A stretch of DNA of 64,000 bases from Basidiobolus meristosporus CBS 931.73 (GCA_002104905.1 MCFE01000133.1:94505-158504), one strand, 5' to 3'. Positions 1-11,936 are shown, counted from the stretch's first letter. Notes: generated from the sequence alone by a model not told the origin. A program made the numbers and translations.

Positions 1-378
1 TAACTTTGCCAATTATTGACCAATTTTACACAAATAAGAAACAGCAGATAGCCTGAGAACGCAGCTCTCTGATGATACATACTATGCTGGGATTCAATCA
101 GTATATGAAAAGTTTTACCCCAATCAAATGGATGATACTCATTCATAGATATTTGCAATGAAATCAGAATTCAGACTCAAAGCAATTTGATCTGAAGTAT
201 GTAATTAACAGTATGAACTTATACTTAGTTATTACAGATAATATGCAATCCTTAACATATATTGGAGAATACATTAGTCCAATAGGTTAGATGGTTAATT
301 GCAGGTTTAATTTCAACCGCAAGATACACAACACCACAGCAAGTTCATAAGTATATGAATATATTATGTGAGTGGGAG
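1..378. other. AT-rich stretch without a recognisable gene
   Basis: No open frame with family motifs is seen. The last bases before 379 are purine-rich (GTGAGTGGGAG at 368-378), like the polypurine tract just upstream of the 3' LTR in the copia copies elsewhere in the window. The stretch may therefore be the eroded 3' end of a plus-strand LTR element that runs off the left edge. This is inference. Confidence 0.35.
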
Positions 379-727
379 TGTTGAAATAATTAGGAGTCCA
401 CCTCATTATTAATATATTATGAACTAGCACTTAGTGAAATGATATATTTCAGATTATCAACATGAAAATTAGTTTGTAAGATATTTACTAATTATTGGGA
501 ATTAGAGAAGTACAGAATTTTAGGAAAATCTGAAACTTGTCCAAATGAGCCAAAACTTGGCACATGTACTCCTGAGACTCCCCTAATAATGACCAAATAG
601 TTGCATTTACATAGTTCTGCAATAGGTATAAATACTGTGTTGCAACTCAATAAAACATCAAGTGAATATCATGTAAATCTTCTAATTCTCCAATTCACTT
701 CCAATATATCTCTCTAATATTTCAACA
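379..727 (+). repeat. Long terminal repeat, divergent copia-type family
   Basis: A 349-bp unit starts TGTTGAAATAATTAGG and ends ATATTTCAACA. It carries a TATAAATA-like promoter (about 628) and AATAAA shortly after. Length, termini and internal order match the main copia LTR of this window, but the sequence is clearly diverged, so I treat it as a separate subfamily. No 5-bp target duplication is visible (GGGAG left, TTTTC right). It is probably the 3' LTR of an element extending left. Confidence 0.65.
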
Positions 728-1063
728 TTTTCAACATCTTCTTTCATTCTGGGCCACCATGCTCTGACTTTCACCAGGCTATAGGTTCCTTCAATTCCAG
801 GATGTCCATATCCATTGTGTAGCTCATGTATCAAATCTGGACAAGCAATACCAGGGCAATAGGCAATAGGGCTTTCTCTTGTATGATTATAGGGGGGTAG
901 TCTTCTCCCATAGCAATATCTCAAAGGCCTCTTTCTTGCAGCAGCATTCTGATTGTCACCTTTGACACTGAGCTGTTGGATCTACTCATCTTTTCAGCAA
1001 AGAGAAAGTTTTAGTATTGCAATGATAAATTTTGCAGAGACTGACAGAGTGGGGCACATAACC
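728..1063 (-). pseudogene. Chimeric retroelement fragment: copia gag start joined to an H2C2 integrase finger
   Basis: Read on the minus strand from 1063, the sequence begins with the copia primer-binding site and gag start (a relative of the sequence just inside the other 5' LTRs) and continues through a decayed gag N-terminus. It then passes, in another frame, into a stretch with HNGYGHPGIEGTY and VRAWWPRMKEDV. That is the pattern of the H2C2 zinc finger at the N-terminus of Ty3/gypsy-type integrases. The junction lies at about 850-900. The piece is far too short to be functional. It sits directly inside the LTR at 1064-1410, which would be its 5' LTR. Confidence 0.55.
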
Positions 1064-1410
1064 TGTTGCAAGTGTCTTGCAGGTATTAGAATTAATTGGT
1101 AGGACAAGTAGATTATGTGTTATTCACTCAATGATTAATTGAATGTAAAAGTAGTATTTATACTTTGCATTGTGTTGGCATTATATACACATGGAATAGA
1201 TGTAGGAGGTCCCAAGAACATGTGCGCAAAGTTTGAGACTGCCTGGACAACTTTGAGACTTTTCATGTTCTGGGTACCTGATATTATGGTGAAAATATTC
1301 TAAGTAAATCCCAACAAGGAATTTGGTCAGTATTCTCTAGGATTTGCATGTAATGATCTAAGTGACTAAGCTAAATGAATACTTTGGTGGAGTTGCAAAT
1401 TTTTACAACA
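1064..1410 (-). repeat. copia LTR (minus orientation)
   Basis: A 347-bp LTR of the main family, bounded on the plus strand by TGTTGCAAGTG and TTTTACAACA. It has minus-strand copia internal sequence on both sides: gag start to the left (below 1064) and the RNase H end with a purine-rich tract to the right (1411 on). It can thus serve as 5' LTR of the left fragment and 3' LTR of the element to the right, as in a tandem array produced by LTR recombination. Confidence 0.8.
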
Positions 1411-1829
1411 CTCCTACTAAAATAATGTTCATACTGACTAGTTCTAATTTTGACCTAAGATATTCAAACTTGTCTCTTGCTAATAGTCTGATTGATATGT
1501 CTGTAATCATTTCATATGTAGGATAGTCAGCAAAGTTAACTAAGCTGTTCACTATAGCTTTATATAGGAAATGGTGTCTAATATTGATATGATCAGCTCT
1601 AGCATGAGAAGTTGGATTTTTACCTAATTGTATACATCCTTGATTTTCTTGCAATAGAGTAATAGGTGTTGCTGACATAAGCCTAAATCTTTAAAAAGCC
1701 TCATTAACCATATTGCTTTTGAAGCTTCACATGCTGCCATATACTCTGCCACTGTGGTAGAAAGTACTTCAATTGGTTACTCTCTTAAATTCCATGAATT
1801 TGCTCCTTTACAGTAAAGAAAGGTGTATC

Positions 1830-2178
1830 TGTTGCAATATTCTGAGGTGTTTATGAAGTGATGTGGAGAACTAGAGCATTTACATGTTGTTCACTTGTAG
1901 ATTTATTGATCATTAGTATGGTATTTATACTTTGGATAAAGTAGAGCAAACAAATGTGTAGAGCTTGCTAAGAAAGGTCCCAAGAATATGTGCACAAAGT
2001 TTGGGGGCTCTTGGGCAGCTTTGAGAAAGATCAATATGTGAGTACCTGATAATTTGGTGAAGATATTCTAAGTAAATCCCAAAAAGAAATTTGATTGGGA
2101 CAGAATGCTAATCAAGGAATAAGATTGATGTGGCCAAGTTAGCATGAATATTTTGGTTACAACCTAATACTTACAGCA
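1830..2178 (-). mobile_element. Solo copia LTR with target duplication GTATC
   Basis: A 349-bp LTR of the main copia family (TGTTGCAATATT...TTACAGCA), inserted in the RNase H region of the surrounding decayed copia. The five bases on each side are identical: GTATC at 1825-1829 and 2179-2183. Removing the LTR and one duplication restores alignment with the other copies (AGGTGTAxC then the GATGGATC region). This is a clean insertion followed by LTR-LTR recombination. Confidence 0.85.
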
Positions 2179-2451
2179 GTATCCAGTGGTGGATCTTTTG
2201 GCTTCCAAATTCTGTCCCCAATCAGCATCAGAGTGTCCCACACAAATATGTTCTGAGTCTTTATAGGTGTACCTTGAGTAGCAATCAGCAGTTCCTTTTG
2301 GGTATCTAAAATCCGCTTAACTGCTGTAATATGATCAACCCATAGTTCTGATTATGCTGGCTAACAACTCCCACTGAGCAGGAGATATCTTAATGTGTAC
2401 CAAGCATACTATACATCAGATTGCCAACCATATATTGCTAGGCAACTCAGG

Positions 2452-2690
2452 GCTTTCACCGCAACAATACCATGCAAATATTGTCACAGCAGCACTCATA
2501 TCTTGTAATGTTTTATCACTTAGTTTGGAAGTAATATTAGCCAAATACCTTTGTGATACTGTCATAAGATTGCTAAAAGGGTCATTAATTCCAACCTGCT
2601 GGTACTATGACAGTCTCTTAATGAGATCCTGATGGCTGATCCAGATTTGATACACCTGCAGAACCAAGTTAGTTTTCAGAGGGTAAATGC
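2452..2690 (-). repeat. Foreign gag-like segment captured in a copia copy (inverted mate at 9455-9675)
   Basis: On the minus strand this segment reads almost open, with one TAG: NLVLQVYQIWISHQDLIKRLS, stop, then DPFSNLMTVSQRYLANITSKLSD. It is absent from the best-preserved copia copy (55099-59789), where RNase H sequence continues without it. The same segment, with the same TAG and the same left junction (GCAGCATTTACCCTCTGAAAA), occurs at 9455-9675 on the plus strand. The character is that of an LTR-retroelement gag helix-rich region, but I cannot name the source. Confidence 0.5.
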
Positions 2691-5600
2691 TGCAATATGA
2701 TCAGATTCATTGTTCTGATTATGCTGGCTGACAACTCCCACTGATTATGAGATATCTGGACATGCTCCAAGCATGATATAAGTCAGACTGCTGATCCTAG
2801 ACTGATAAAGAAAGTCAGAGCTTTCAGATGGCACCAAGCTCTCTTGATTCAGCTGAGTTTTGACCAAGTTAAGGTTTGTCTCCATTAGGGTAGCTGCCAA
2901 TTTGCAGACTTTGATATGGTACTTATTTAGTATATCTTGAATATACCTGGATTGGCTTAGGGTGATAGTCTGGTACTTCTGTTTATGCAGAGCTTTATCC
3001 CTAAGCAGTAACAGAGTTCTCCTAGGTTGAACATCTTAAACTCTTACAAAGTCTGGGTTTAGTCTCTTCCAATGTCACTAGGTTATTAGTAACTATAATA
3101 AGATCATCAACATATAGAGCTAATAGAGCTGTACTTGCTCTATCTGGCTCATAGTGTATACTGTAGTCAGCATTACTCTGTTTGAAACTCAAAGATCCCA
3201 AATAAAAATCTATTTTTCAATTCCAGGCTCTTTGTAATTGTTTGACTCCATATGGAGACTTTTTAAGCTTGCAGACCAAACAGGGATCATCTTGATCAGC
3301 AAACCCATCAGGCTGGCTCATATACATGTCCTCATCAAGTCCTCCATTTAAAAATGCAGTTTTTACATCCTTTGGATGAATAAACAACTAATATTTAGCT
3401 GCAATTGCTAATATTAATCTAATAAAATTAAACTTGGCTTTCAGTGCAAAGGTCTCAGTATAGTCAGGTCTGTTTGTTTGAGAGTATCCTTTGGCCACAA
3501 GTCTTGCTGTGTATCTTTCAACTGTACCACCAGCCTTGTATTTTGTCTTAAGGACCCATCTGCATTCAATTGATCATTGGTTGATTGGTAGTTTGACCAA
3601 GTCCCAAGTTTGATTTTTCATCAGGGCCTGACATTCCTCAGTAATTGCAGATCTCCAAAACTTTGTCTGAGGGCTATTTAGGGCCTCTTTAACAGCCTAG
3701 GGCTCATTAATATGGACTGAATAGGCATAGGCTAAGTTGGTACCCTCCTCAATATACTAATTGGGGCTGTTTCTAGTCTGGCTGGATCTATGGGCATTTG
3801 ATACTGTAATGATCACCTTTGAGATATTTTTGGGCACTTCTTCTGGCTGAGCCACTGTTCTAGAATCATCTGGAATGAAAAAATTCTCATTGTTTTGCTC
3901 TATTCAATCCTGACAAGAGATGGACTGGAGTTCAGATTTTCATCATTATATGACGTCATTTTTTGTAAAATTTTTGAATTTTTGTCAAATGACATATCCC
4001 TGGACTTGCTTAGCTTCTTTGATCTTGTACAGTAGAGTCTGTATGCTTTACTCTCCTTGCAGTAGCTCAAGAATATGCATTTTAGACTTTTTAGCTCAAA
4101 TTTTGACTGATTTCTAGGCAGTTTCTTAGCATATGCTATACACCCAAGTGTTCTTATATGTTCTGCACCTGACCTGTATCCATACCATGCTTAAAGTAGA
4201 GTAGAATCACATAGTACACCATTGTAACTCATTTTCAAAGGTATACAGCAGTGGCAACTGATTCTGCTCAAACATCATAGGATATTTTTTGATCATAGAT
4301 CATGGATCCTGCCATAACAATATTTGATCTGTTTGCACATTCTGCTGCTACACTTGGCTGTGTGGAGTATGGTACAGTAGTCTCCTGCTTTATTCTATGA
4401 GCGTTGCATAAGTGGATGTAGAGTTTTGAGGTATATTCTGCACCATTACCAGAGCCTATTTTCTTGATTTTTTCACCAGTCTCTCTTTCCACCATGACTG
4501 TGAGCTCCCTGAACTTAGACAGAGCTTCTTCATTTCTCTACATGAAGTAGACCAACTTGTATCTTGTATATTCATCATTAAAAGTGATCATACTGCATCC
4601 TGCCTAATAATAAATTTTGCATAGGATCACATATATGTGAGCAAACCAAATCTAATTTTTCTTATTTTTGATTAGCCCAGATCTCTTGAATGGTTGTCTG
4701 GCGCGTTTCCCAAATATGCAGGCTTCACTGTGCTCTGTATTAGCTGGGGGATCAACTTACTCCCAAAACTAGCTGATCTTTGAATGTATTGCACAAATAA
4801 TCAAAATTGATGTACCCAAATCTCCCATGCCAAAGTATTGGTGTTTCTTCATTCAAGTTACTTATAATGGCTTCCAGATATGATGGAATATTAGTCAACT
4901 TATACTGATTCTGATCTCTGATGCTCAAAGCAATATGTGCACCATTTGGATCAGTGATGCTGCATCCAAAATAGTTAAAGCCAAAACTGAGTCCTTCTGC
5001 TGCATCCTTGCTTACAGTTAGTAAGTACCTGATTATTTCTGGTACATAGAAAACTTCCTCAAAGGTCAATGTATGACTTCATTCTCTGCTTCAAAGGTCA
5101 ACTGGGACAGTTCCTTCTCCCACTGCTTCAATTGCTCTCTTCTCACCCATGAAAGCCTTCATAGTTGGAAATTCTTGACATTGGATTAAAAGTTCTTTTT
5201 GGTGTATGAATTGTTGAGATGCTCCAGAATCTGTTTACCTTGTCTGAGAATCCTTGCTTATGGTCATATTCAGTACAGATTTGAATAGTCTATCTTTAGT
5301 TGTTGCAGCATTTGTGTATTCAGGCTTTTTCTGCCAACTATCTCACTTTTTAAGTACCAGTCTGATGTGCATCCTTTCCTTTTGCAGTGGTTGCAAAACA
5401 GACTCATATTGCCTTTAAAAGGTCTTTGGTATTTTTTTTGTTGGTTATACTTGATTATTACAGCATTTTACTCTTTCATCTTATTGGAGTTGATGTTCCC
5501 ATTTCTTCATCCAGGACCTTTGCATATACAAAATTAGGATCAAATCCTATATTCTGAACTCTAAGGCTGCTTCTAGGCCTTGAAATCTATCTGTCAGGCT

Positions 5601-6093
5601 ATTCAGGATGGTTACTAACACCTGCTGATCAGTAGTTGTTACAGCAACAGATCAGATCTACACACAGGGTTATTCTGTAAATTAGATTTTTCACTTCTTC
5701 TCCTGCCAGCATCTTGGTAGTAAAAAATCTTTGTCTAAGTTACATTTTATTGGCAGCTGAACATGACTGGTAGGTGTTGTCTGATGCCTTCCAAGCATTC
5801 TTTGCCATTTTTGCATGTGAGCATTGAATAAGCAATTTGTCTTCAATATTAAGGCAAATGCAGTTACTGGCTCTTTGTTCTTTCTTCTTATACTTAAGAA
5901 TTCCTCTCCAATGCTTTTAGGAGGGTATTCTTATTCTATGACAATATCCCAAAGGCCTATCTCTTATAGGAGCATCTTCATTTTCACCTTTCACACCTGG
6001 TAGTTAGATCCATCCAGCTTTTCAGCAGAGGAAGAAATCTCAGTAATAGTGGTAGTAGACATTACAGAGAGTGACAGCTTGTGGCTCATAACC

Positions 6094-6442
6094 TGTTGTA
6101 AGGGTCTTGGAGATATTGGAAGTTGTTGAGAGAACAAGCTTATTATATGGTTTGCAGTTAATGATTTGTTAAATGCAAAATTGGTACTTATACTTTTACA
6201 TGGTCTTGGCTCACCAAACATGTAAAATGGGTATTGGAAGATCCCAAAACCCTATGCGCAAAGTTTGAGGCTGTTTCAACAACTTTGAGAATTTTCATGT
6301 TCTGGGCACCTGATGTTATGGTGAAAATATTCTAGGTAACTCTCAACAAGGATTTTGGTCAGTACTCTCTGAGATTTGAAGGTAATGATCTAAGTGACTA
6401 ACTTAGGTCAATATCTAGGTGGAAATACAAATTTTTACAACA
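6094..6442 (-). repeat. copia LTR (5' LTR of the minus-strand copy)
   Basis: A 349-bp LTR (plus-strand ends TGTTGTAAGGG and TTTTTACAACA). On its left is the conserved primer-binding site (GGCTCATAACC on the plus strand, 6083-6093) and the gag start; on its right a plus-strand copia copy starts abruptly in mid-gag. Confidence 0.8.
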
Positions 6443-9400
6443 AGAATTACCCTGCTGGTGGAAGTGATGGAATCTGTGGGCTTACCAACTACTGATGAGG
6501 ATATGATAGTAATCATCCTGATTAGCCCAACAGAGAGGTATCTGGGTCTTGTGTCTACTCTAGAGTGCAGAACTGAAGATTTGACCTTAAACTAAATATA
6601 TGGAAGGCTCCTTGATGAAGAATTAAGAAAATTAAGTGCCAACAAGAAGGAAGAAGAAAATGCTTTAACATGCAATGAAGACCAACAAAAGAGATACTCA
6701 AGACCTGTGAAAGGCAATAGCAACCTGTTTTGCAACTACAGCCAAAGGAAAAGACAAACATCAGACTGGTGCTGCAAAAAGTGACATAGTCAGTAGAAAA
6801 AGCTTGAATATGGAAATGATGCAAAAACTGAAGATAGACTACTCATATCTGCACTGAATATGACCAGAAACAAGGATTCTCAGACATAGTTTACTGACTC
6901 TGGAGCATCTCAAAAACTTACACACCAAAAAGAAATGTTTACCTAATATCAAGAAATCCCAATTATCAAGGTTTTCATGGGTGACAAGAGAGCAATTGAT
7001 GCAGTGGGAGAAGGAACTATCCAAGTTGATCTTAGATGCAGGGAAGGAAGTCATACATTGCCCTTAAAAGAAGTACTCTATGTACCAGAAACTGCTAAGA
7101 ACCTACTAACTGTAAGCAAGGACACACCAGAAGGACTCAGTTTCAGCTCTAACTATTCTGGATGCAGGATCACTGATCCAAATGGTGCTCATATTACTTT
7201 GGGTATCCGAGATCATAATCTGCATAAGTTGACTAATATTCCATCATATCTGGAAGCCAATATATGTAACTTGAATGAAGAAACACCAATACTTTGGCAT
7301 GGCAGATATGGACACATTAATTTTGATTATTTGTGCTAAACCATCAAAGATCAGCAAATTACTGAAGTAAAATTGATCTGCCCAGCGTATTTGAAGCACT
7401 GTGAAGCCTGCATATATAGAAAACAAGCCAAGCAGCTGTTCAAGAGCTCTGGGTTAGTCAAAACTAAGAAAAAATTTGATCTTATTCACTCAGGTCTGTG
7501 TGGACCTATTCAACATGTATCCTTAGGCAGGATGCAATGTTGAATCACTTTTATTGATGTTTATACAAGATTCATGTAGGCCTTCTTCATGGAGAGAAAG
7601 GAAGAAGCTCTGTCTAAGTTCAAGGAGTCTAAAGCCATGGTGGAAAGAGAAACTGGTGAAAAATCAGAAAAATACACTGTGACAATGGTGAAGAACATAC
7701 CTCAAAACTCTCCATCCACTTCTGCAATGCTTGTAGGATAAAGCAAGAGACTACTGTACCCTACTCCCCACAGCCAAATAGAGTAGCAGAACATGCTAAA
7801 AAAATCTATAATTAACATGGCAAGATCTATGATCCATGATCAAAAATTATCCAATGAATTTTGGGCAGAATCAGTTGCCACAGCTGTATACCTTAAAAGT
7901 AGGACTTATAATAGAATACTCTGTGATTCTACTGCATTCAGAGCATGGTATGGATACAGAACAAATGCAGAACATCTAAGAATATTTGGGTGTAAAGCAT
8001 ATGCTAAGAATCTGCCCAGAAATCAGTCAAAATTTGAGCCAAAAGGTGTAAAATGCATATTTTTGAGCCCCTGCAATGAAAGTAAAGCATACAGACTCTA
8101 CAATACTAAAGCAAAGAAGCTAATCAAGCTCAGGGATGTGTTGCTTGTGAAAATTCAAAGATATTACAAAAAATGACATCAGATGATGACAAAAGTTCAA
8201 TTTTAAGTCTACCAATTGCAAGGTTTGAACCAGAGCAAGGCAGTACAGAATATTTCACTCCAGAGGATGCTACAAGCATTTTTCAGCCTGAGATGGTGCC
8301 CATGAATATCCCATAAGTGATCATTCCAATATCAAATGCCCATAGATCCAACCAGACTAGAAACAGCCTTAATTACTATATCAAGGAGGGTACCAACTTA
8401 GCCTATGCCTATTCAGTCCATATTAATGAGCCCTAGGCTGTTAAAGAGGCCCTAAATAACCCTCAGACAAAGTTTTGGAGATCTGCAATTACTGAGGAAT
8501 GTCAGGCCCTGATGGAAAATCAAACTTGGGACTTGGTCAAACTACCAATCAACCAATGATCAATTGAATGCAGATGGGTCCTTAAGACAAAATACAAGGC
8601 TGGTGGTACAGTTGAGAGATACAGAGCAAGACTTGTGGCCAAAGGATACTCTCAAACAAACAGACCTGACTATACTGAGACCTTTGCACTGGAAGCCAAG
8701 TTTAATTTCATCAGGTTAATATTGGCAATTGCAGCCAAATACAAGTATTTTATTCATCCAAAGGATGTTAAAGCTGCTTTTTTGACTGGAGAACTTGATG
8801 AGGAAATGTATATGGACCAGCCTGACAGGTTTGTTGACCACAATGAGCCCTGTTTGGTCTGCAAGCTTAAAAGTCTCTGTATGGACTCAAACAATCACCA
8901 AGAGCCTGGAATTGCCAGATAGATTTTTATTTGGATTATCTGAGGCTCAAAAGGAGTAATGCTGACTATAGTATATACTATAAGCCAGATAGAGCAAATC
9001 CAGTCCTATTAGCTCTATATATAGATGGTCTTATTACAGCTGCCAATAACCTCAAAACATTGCAAGGGGCTAAATCCAGCCTTTCTAACAAGCTCAAGAT
9101 GTCCAATCTAGGAGAACTCAGTTACTACTTAGGGATAAAGTTCTCCATAGACCAAAGTACCAAAACTTTCACCCTAAGCCAGTCCAAGTGTATCCAAGAT
9201 ATACCAAGGAAGTATTAAACTGAAGTCTGTAAACTGGCAGCTATCCCAATGGAGACAATCCTTAACTTGGTCAAAACGCAACCAAATCAAGGGAGCTTGG
9301 TGCCATCTGAAAGCTCTGACTTTCCTTATCAGTCTAGAATCAGCAGTCTGACTTATATCATGCTTGGAACATGTCCAGATATCTCATATTCAGTGGCAGT

Positions 9401-9455
9401 TGTCAGCCAGCATAATCAGAACAATGAATCTGATCATATTGCAGCATTTACCCTC
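6443..9455 (+). pseudogene. 5'-truncated, decayed Ty1/copia element on the plus strand
   Basis: Starts in mid-gag (ITLLVEVMES-like) directly against the LTR at 6094-6442. It then shows protease/GAG-pre-integrase (6977-7339, GDKRAIDAVGEGTIQ and LWHGRYGHINFDYL), integrase (7793-8176, LSNEFWAESVATAVYLK), reverse transcriptase in two pieces (8635-8922 and 8931-9218, with YIDG where YVDD is expected) and the start of RNase H (9249-9458). Frameshifts and stops separate the pieces. It ends at 9455 in the captured gag-like segment. Sequence and breakpoints mirror the minus-strand copy at about 2450-5990, so the two form a long imperfect inverted repeat. Confidence 0.8.
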
Positions 9456-9675
9456 TGAAAACTAACTTGGTTCTGCAGGTGGATCCAATCTGGATCAGCC
9501 ATCAGGATCTCATTAAGAGACTGTCATAGTACCAGCAGCTTGGAATTAGTGACCCTTTAACAATCTTATGACAGAATCACAAAGGTATTTGGCTAATTTT
9601 ACTTCCAAATTAAGTGATAAAACATCAAAAGATATGATTGGTACTGTGACAATATTTGCATGGTATTGTTGCAGT
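9455..9675 (+). repeat. Foreign gag-like segment, inverted mate of 2452-2690
   Basis: Begins at the same junction as the minus-strand copy (after GCAGCATTTACCCTCTGAAAA) and carries the same in-frame TAG after a shared LIKRLS-like stretch. Shared breakpoint and shared stop show that both copies descend from one already rearranged parent. Confidence 0.5.
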
Positions 9676-10341
9676 CTTATTGTGCTCTACAACTGTTTCA
9701 AATGGATCCAACTGGTCAGGACATCTAATGGCCTTATATGACAAGAAACTTGATGGTATCTCACCAGCCTCACAGCAAGACTCTGATGGGATTATATTGG
9801 CAGTGTGGCAGTGTGGCAGCCTACAGCTGGTTCCATATAATGCTACTGTACCAATTTACCAAATGGTATTTCCTTTTTCTACCTCCCCATATGCAATTCA
9901 TATATTCCACTGTAGAATCACCCCTCTTTATTTGCTTACCCACTACTACCTTGGGTATTCCACATACAGTTTAAATCAAGAAAACCATGGCCTTCTGCTT
10001 ACTAACCTCTGCAAATGCACACACCTGCTGTAATTGACATATTTCTATCACCTCAACTCTATGGATTTTTAGTGTGATACTTGCAAAGTTGCCATATACC
10101 TTGTACTGTTGGTAAAGTATACATCTTGCAAACATATGCTTGGTTATTGCCACTTCTGCCATGAATACCTCCTGAATATCTGCAAAGAACTTCTTGGTAT
10201 TTAGCCAATATATTCCTTCTCCCTGCTGGATTCTAGTCCCCCTTATAGGTGTGCTCTGGCACTTGTTTGTGTGAATTCCATATTGAATGGCATATAAGTT
10301 GGCTTGTGACTAAGAGTATTATGGTATACCATGGTAGAGTT
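9676..10341 (-). other. Decayed sequence left of the gypsy element, possibly transposase tail
   Basis: No complete gene. The minus strand has a 63-aa open stretch (9971-10162) without recognised motifs. This is the left flank of the gypsy insertion: GAGTT at 10337-10341 is the target duplication matching 18191-18195. Before the insertion it was therefore continuous with 18191 onward, which carries a minus-strand Tnp2-like transposase. It may be the downstream part of that transposon, but I see no direct protein match. Confidence 0.3.
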
Positions 10342-10728
10342 TGTGGGTTATTACTGACTGTACTTGGTGAGTGGGAGAGCTTGTAGGTCAAGTCAGTACC
10401 ACTTGGTTCAGAATAGCTTCCGATAGAAGGTAGCAAGGTAATAAAGACTTCTGTTTATTTCGTCCAATTCTTGTTGTTCTTCCTGGTTCAATTGGGTAGA
10501 TATATATATCACTTGGGGGGGCTTAGACAATAGACAATGTGTTATAAAATAGGGGTGTGAACACCTTCCTGTTATGGTAAGTGTTCTAACTAGATAAGGG
10601 CAGGGATAGGAGGGGAGGACGCGTGGGGGAATCATAGGGAGGGTACTGGAGGACTTTGGGTAGGACTCTGGAGGGAACTCTTGGGAGAACTCTTGGGCAA
10701 AGAGTGGGTACTACATTGAGTACTCACA
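10342..10728 (-). repeat. gypsy 3' LTR
   Basis: 387 bp, nearly identical to 17804-18190. On the minus strand it starts TGTGAGTAC and ends ATAACCCACA, the usual TG...CA ends. The adjoining internal bases on the minus strand (CCCCTGGGATA) would be where the second-strand primer tract lies, although they are only weakly purine-rich. Confidence 0.9.
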
Positions 10729-10772
10729 TATCCCAGGGGTTAAGTGGGAGCTTTGTCCTCAAAGTTCTTTGA

Positions 10773-11936
10773 CTAACTCGCTTCTCCAGGATTGATTTCG
10801 TTTACGGAGCATGGGGAGTCACTGTAGTACCATTGCTGGTTGTCACTTGCGAGGGGATTGCGGGCAAGTACCTGATACCATTTGGTGGCAGAATGGGGTG
10901 CGGCCTGTGTTGCTTGAGGGATGTTTTCCACAGAGCCAAATAGTTGGTAAACCATAGGGTTCTGGGTAAGTTCCTTGGGAGGGTTGGAGAACAAGAAAAG
11001 GTGCAATAGCGCAATAAAGTCTTGCTTCTTTATCTTGCAAACGTTATTGGAGCTTGTCCTTTTTGTGTTCAATATGACGGCGGGGGACCTTTTGAAGAGG
11101 GCGTACACTCAGTTGGCAGTCACCCGTTGTCGATAACAAGTTTTTGCTTCTTCCAAGACGTATTGTAGTTCTTCCGTAGAAACTGTGGCGCAATCAAGGC
11201 GCTTTCGTACTTGCCTCATGGTTTCTACAGAATCCGTGGCGGTTTCTTCGGCTTCTTGGAGTTGGACTTTGTACTGATTCCTGAGTTGTCCTATGGTAAA
11301 CCACTGTAATAGTTGCAACACAGCAACTTGGTGGATCACATGGGTTAACTGGCCGGTGTATTTAATCCGTTTGCGTATCTTCTCTAAGATGGTTCCTTCT
11401 TGGAAATGTGGTTCGAGATGTTTGCAAATTTCTTGGAGGAGTCCTTCAATCGGGAGTTCTACTTCTGGTGCTCTTGCAGCTTGTACCAGGTCTGCATATA
11501 CCTCAACAACCATTGTACCTATTAATGGCAAGTATGCAACAAAACAGGGGGGCTCTCGAGGTCTCGTGAGGGCGTGACAGTTGATTCCTTGTGTCTTCTG
11601 TCTGACTGTGTCCAGTATGGATACGGGAATCAGTGCGGCGTCCTTCTCCTTAATGATCAAGGAACCTCCTCTTAGGTGGTACACGGTCTTCTTGGGTAGT
11701 ATCTCCATGCTTTGTATTGGCGTGGGTAACTTGTCTCGTCCCTCTCTGATTGTGTCTTGTATTAGCGTGACTGCTCTGGCAAACGACTCTTCATAGGTGG
11801 CTCTCGTTGTATGTAACGCTTGTACCATATCTCTTAACACTTGCAGGTCAGTTTTGTTTTCAATATCATCTTGGTTCTTGCTAGTGGGAGGGGTATTGCC
11901 AGTTTTGGGTGAACTGTTTCCTTTGGCACTTTCCAT
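10773..11936 (-). pseudogene. Third ORF of the gypsy element, between integrase and 3' LTR
   Basis: From the first in-frame ATG (11936) the frame runs 275 codons to a TGA at 11109-11111 and then stays open in the same frame for 111 more codons to 10773. The natural product may thus be about 387 aa, with the TGA a CGA-to-TGA mutation. The N-terminus is polar (Lys, Thr, Asn, Ser-rich). The middle has a hydrophobic patch around VAYLPLIGTMVVEVYADLV, and the C-terminal half is helix-forming with charged heptad-like stretches (QEAEETATDSVETMRQVRKR). I see no signal peptide or membrane span, so it is not an evident envelope gene. Its position is that of env or accessory ORFs in other Ty3/gypsy elements. 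Function unknown. Confidence 0.7.

Larger units (their letters stand above)
1411..6093 (-). pseudogene. Decayed Ty1/copia element, internal region
   Basis: Minus-strand remains of a full gag-pol in family order: gag from about 6085 down (SAEKLDGSNYQV at about 6020), zinc-knuckle remnant, protease/GAG-pre-integrase segment (4752-5069, with ILWHGRFGYINFDYLC), integrase (4268-4495), reverse transcriptase (3100-3700) and RNase H ending at 1403-1678 (HINIRHHF). Many stops and frameshifts break every domain, so no product is expected. It is flanked by LTRs at 1064-1410 and 6094-6442. It contains a solo LTR (1830-2178) and a foreign gag-like segment with a partial duplication (2340-2900). No target duplication joins its outer ends. 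Confidence 0.8.

Noticed and set aside
9656-10033. 125-codon plus-strand frame
   Set aside because: No motif, and it overlaps another frame of the same strand in a transposon graveyard; likely chance.
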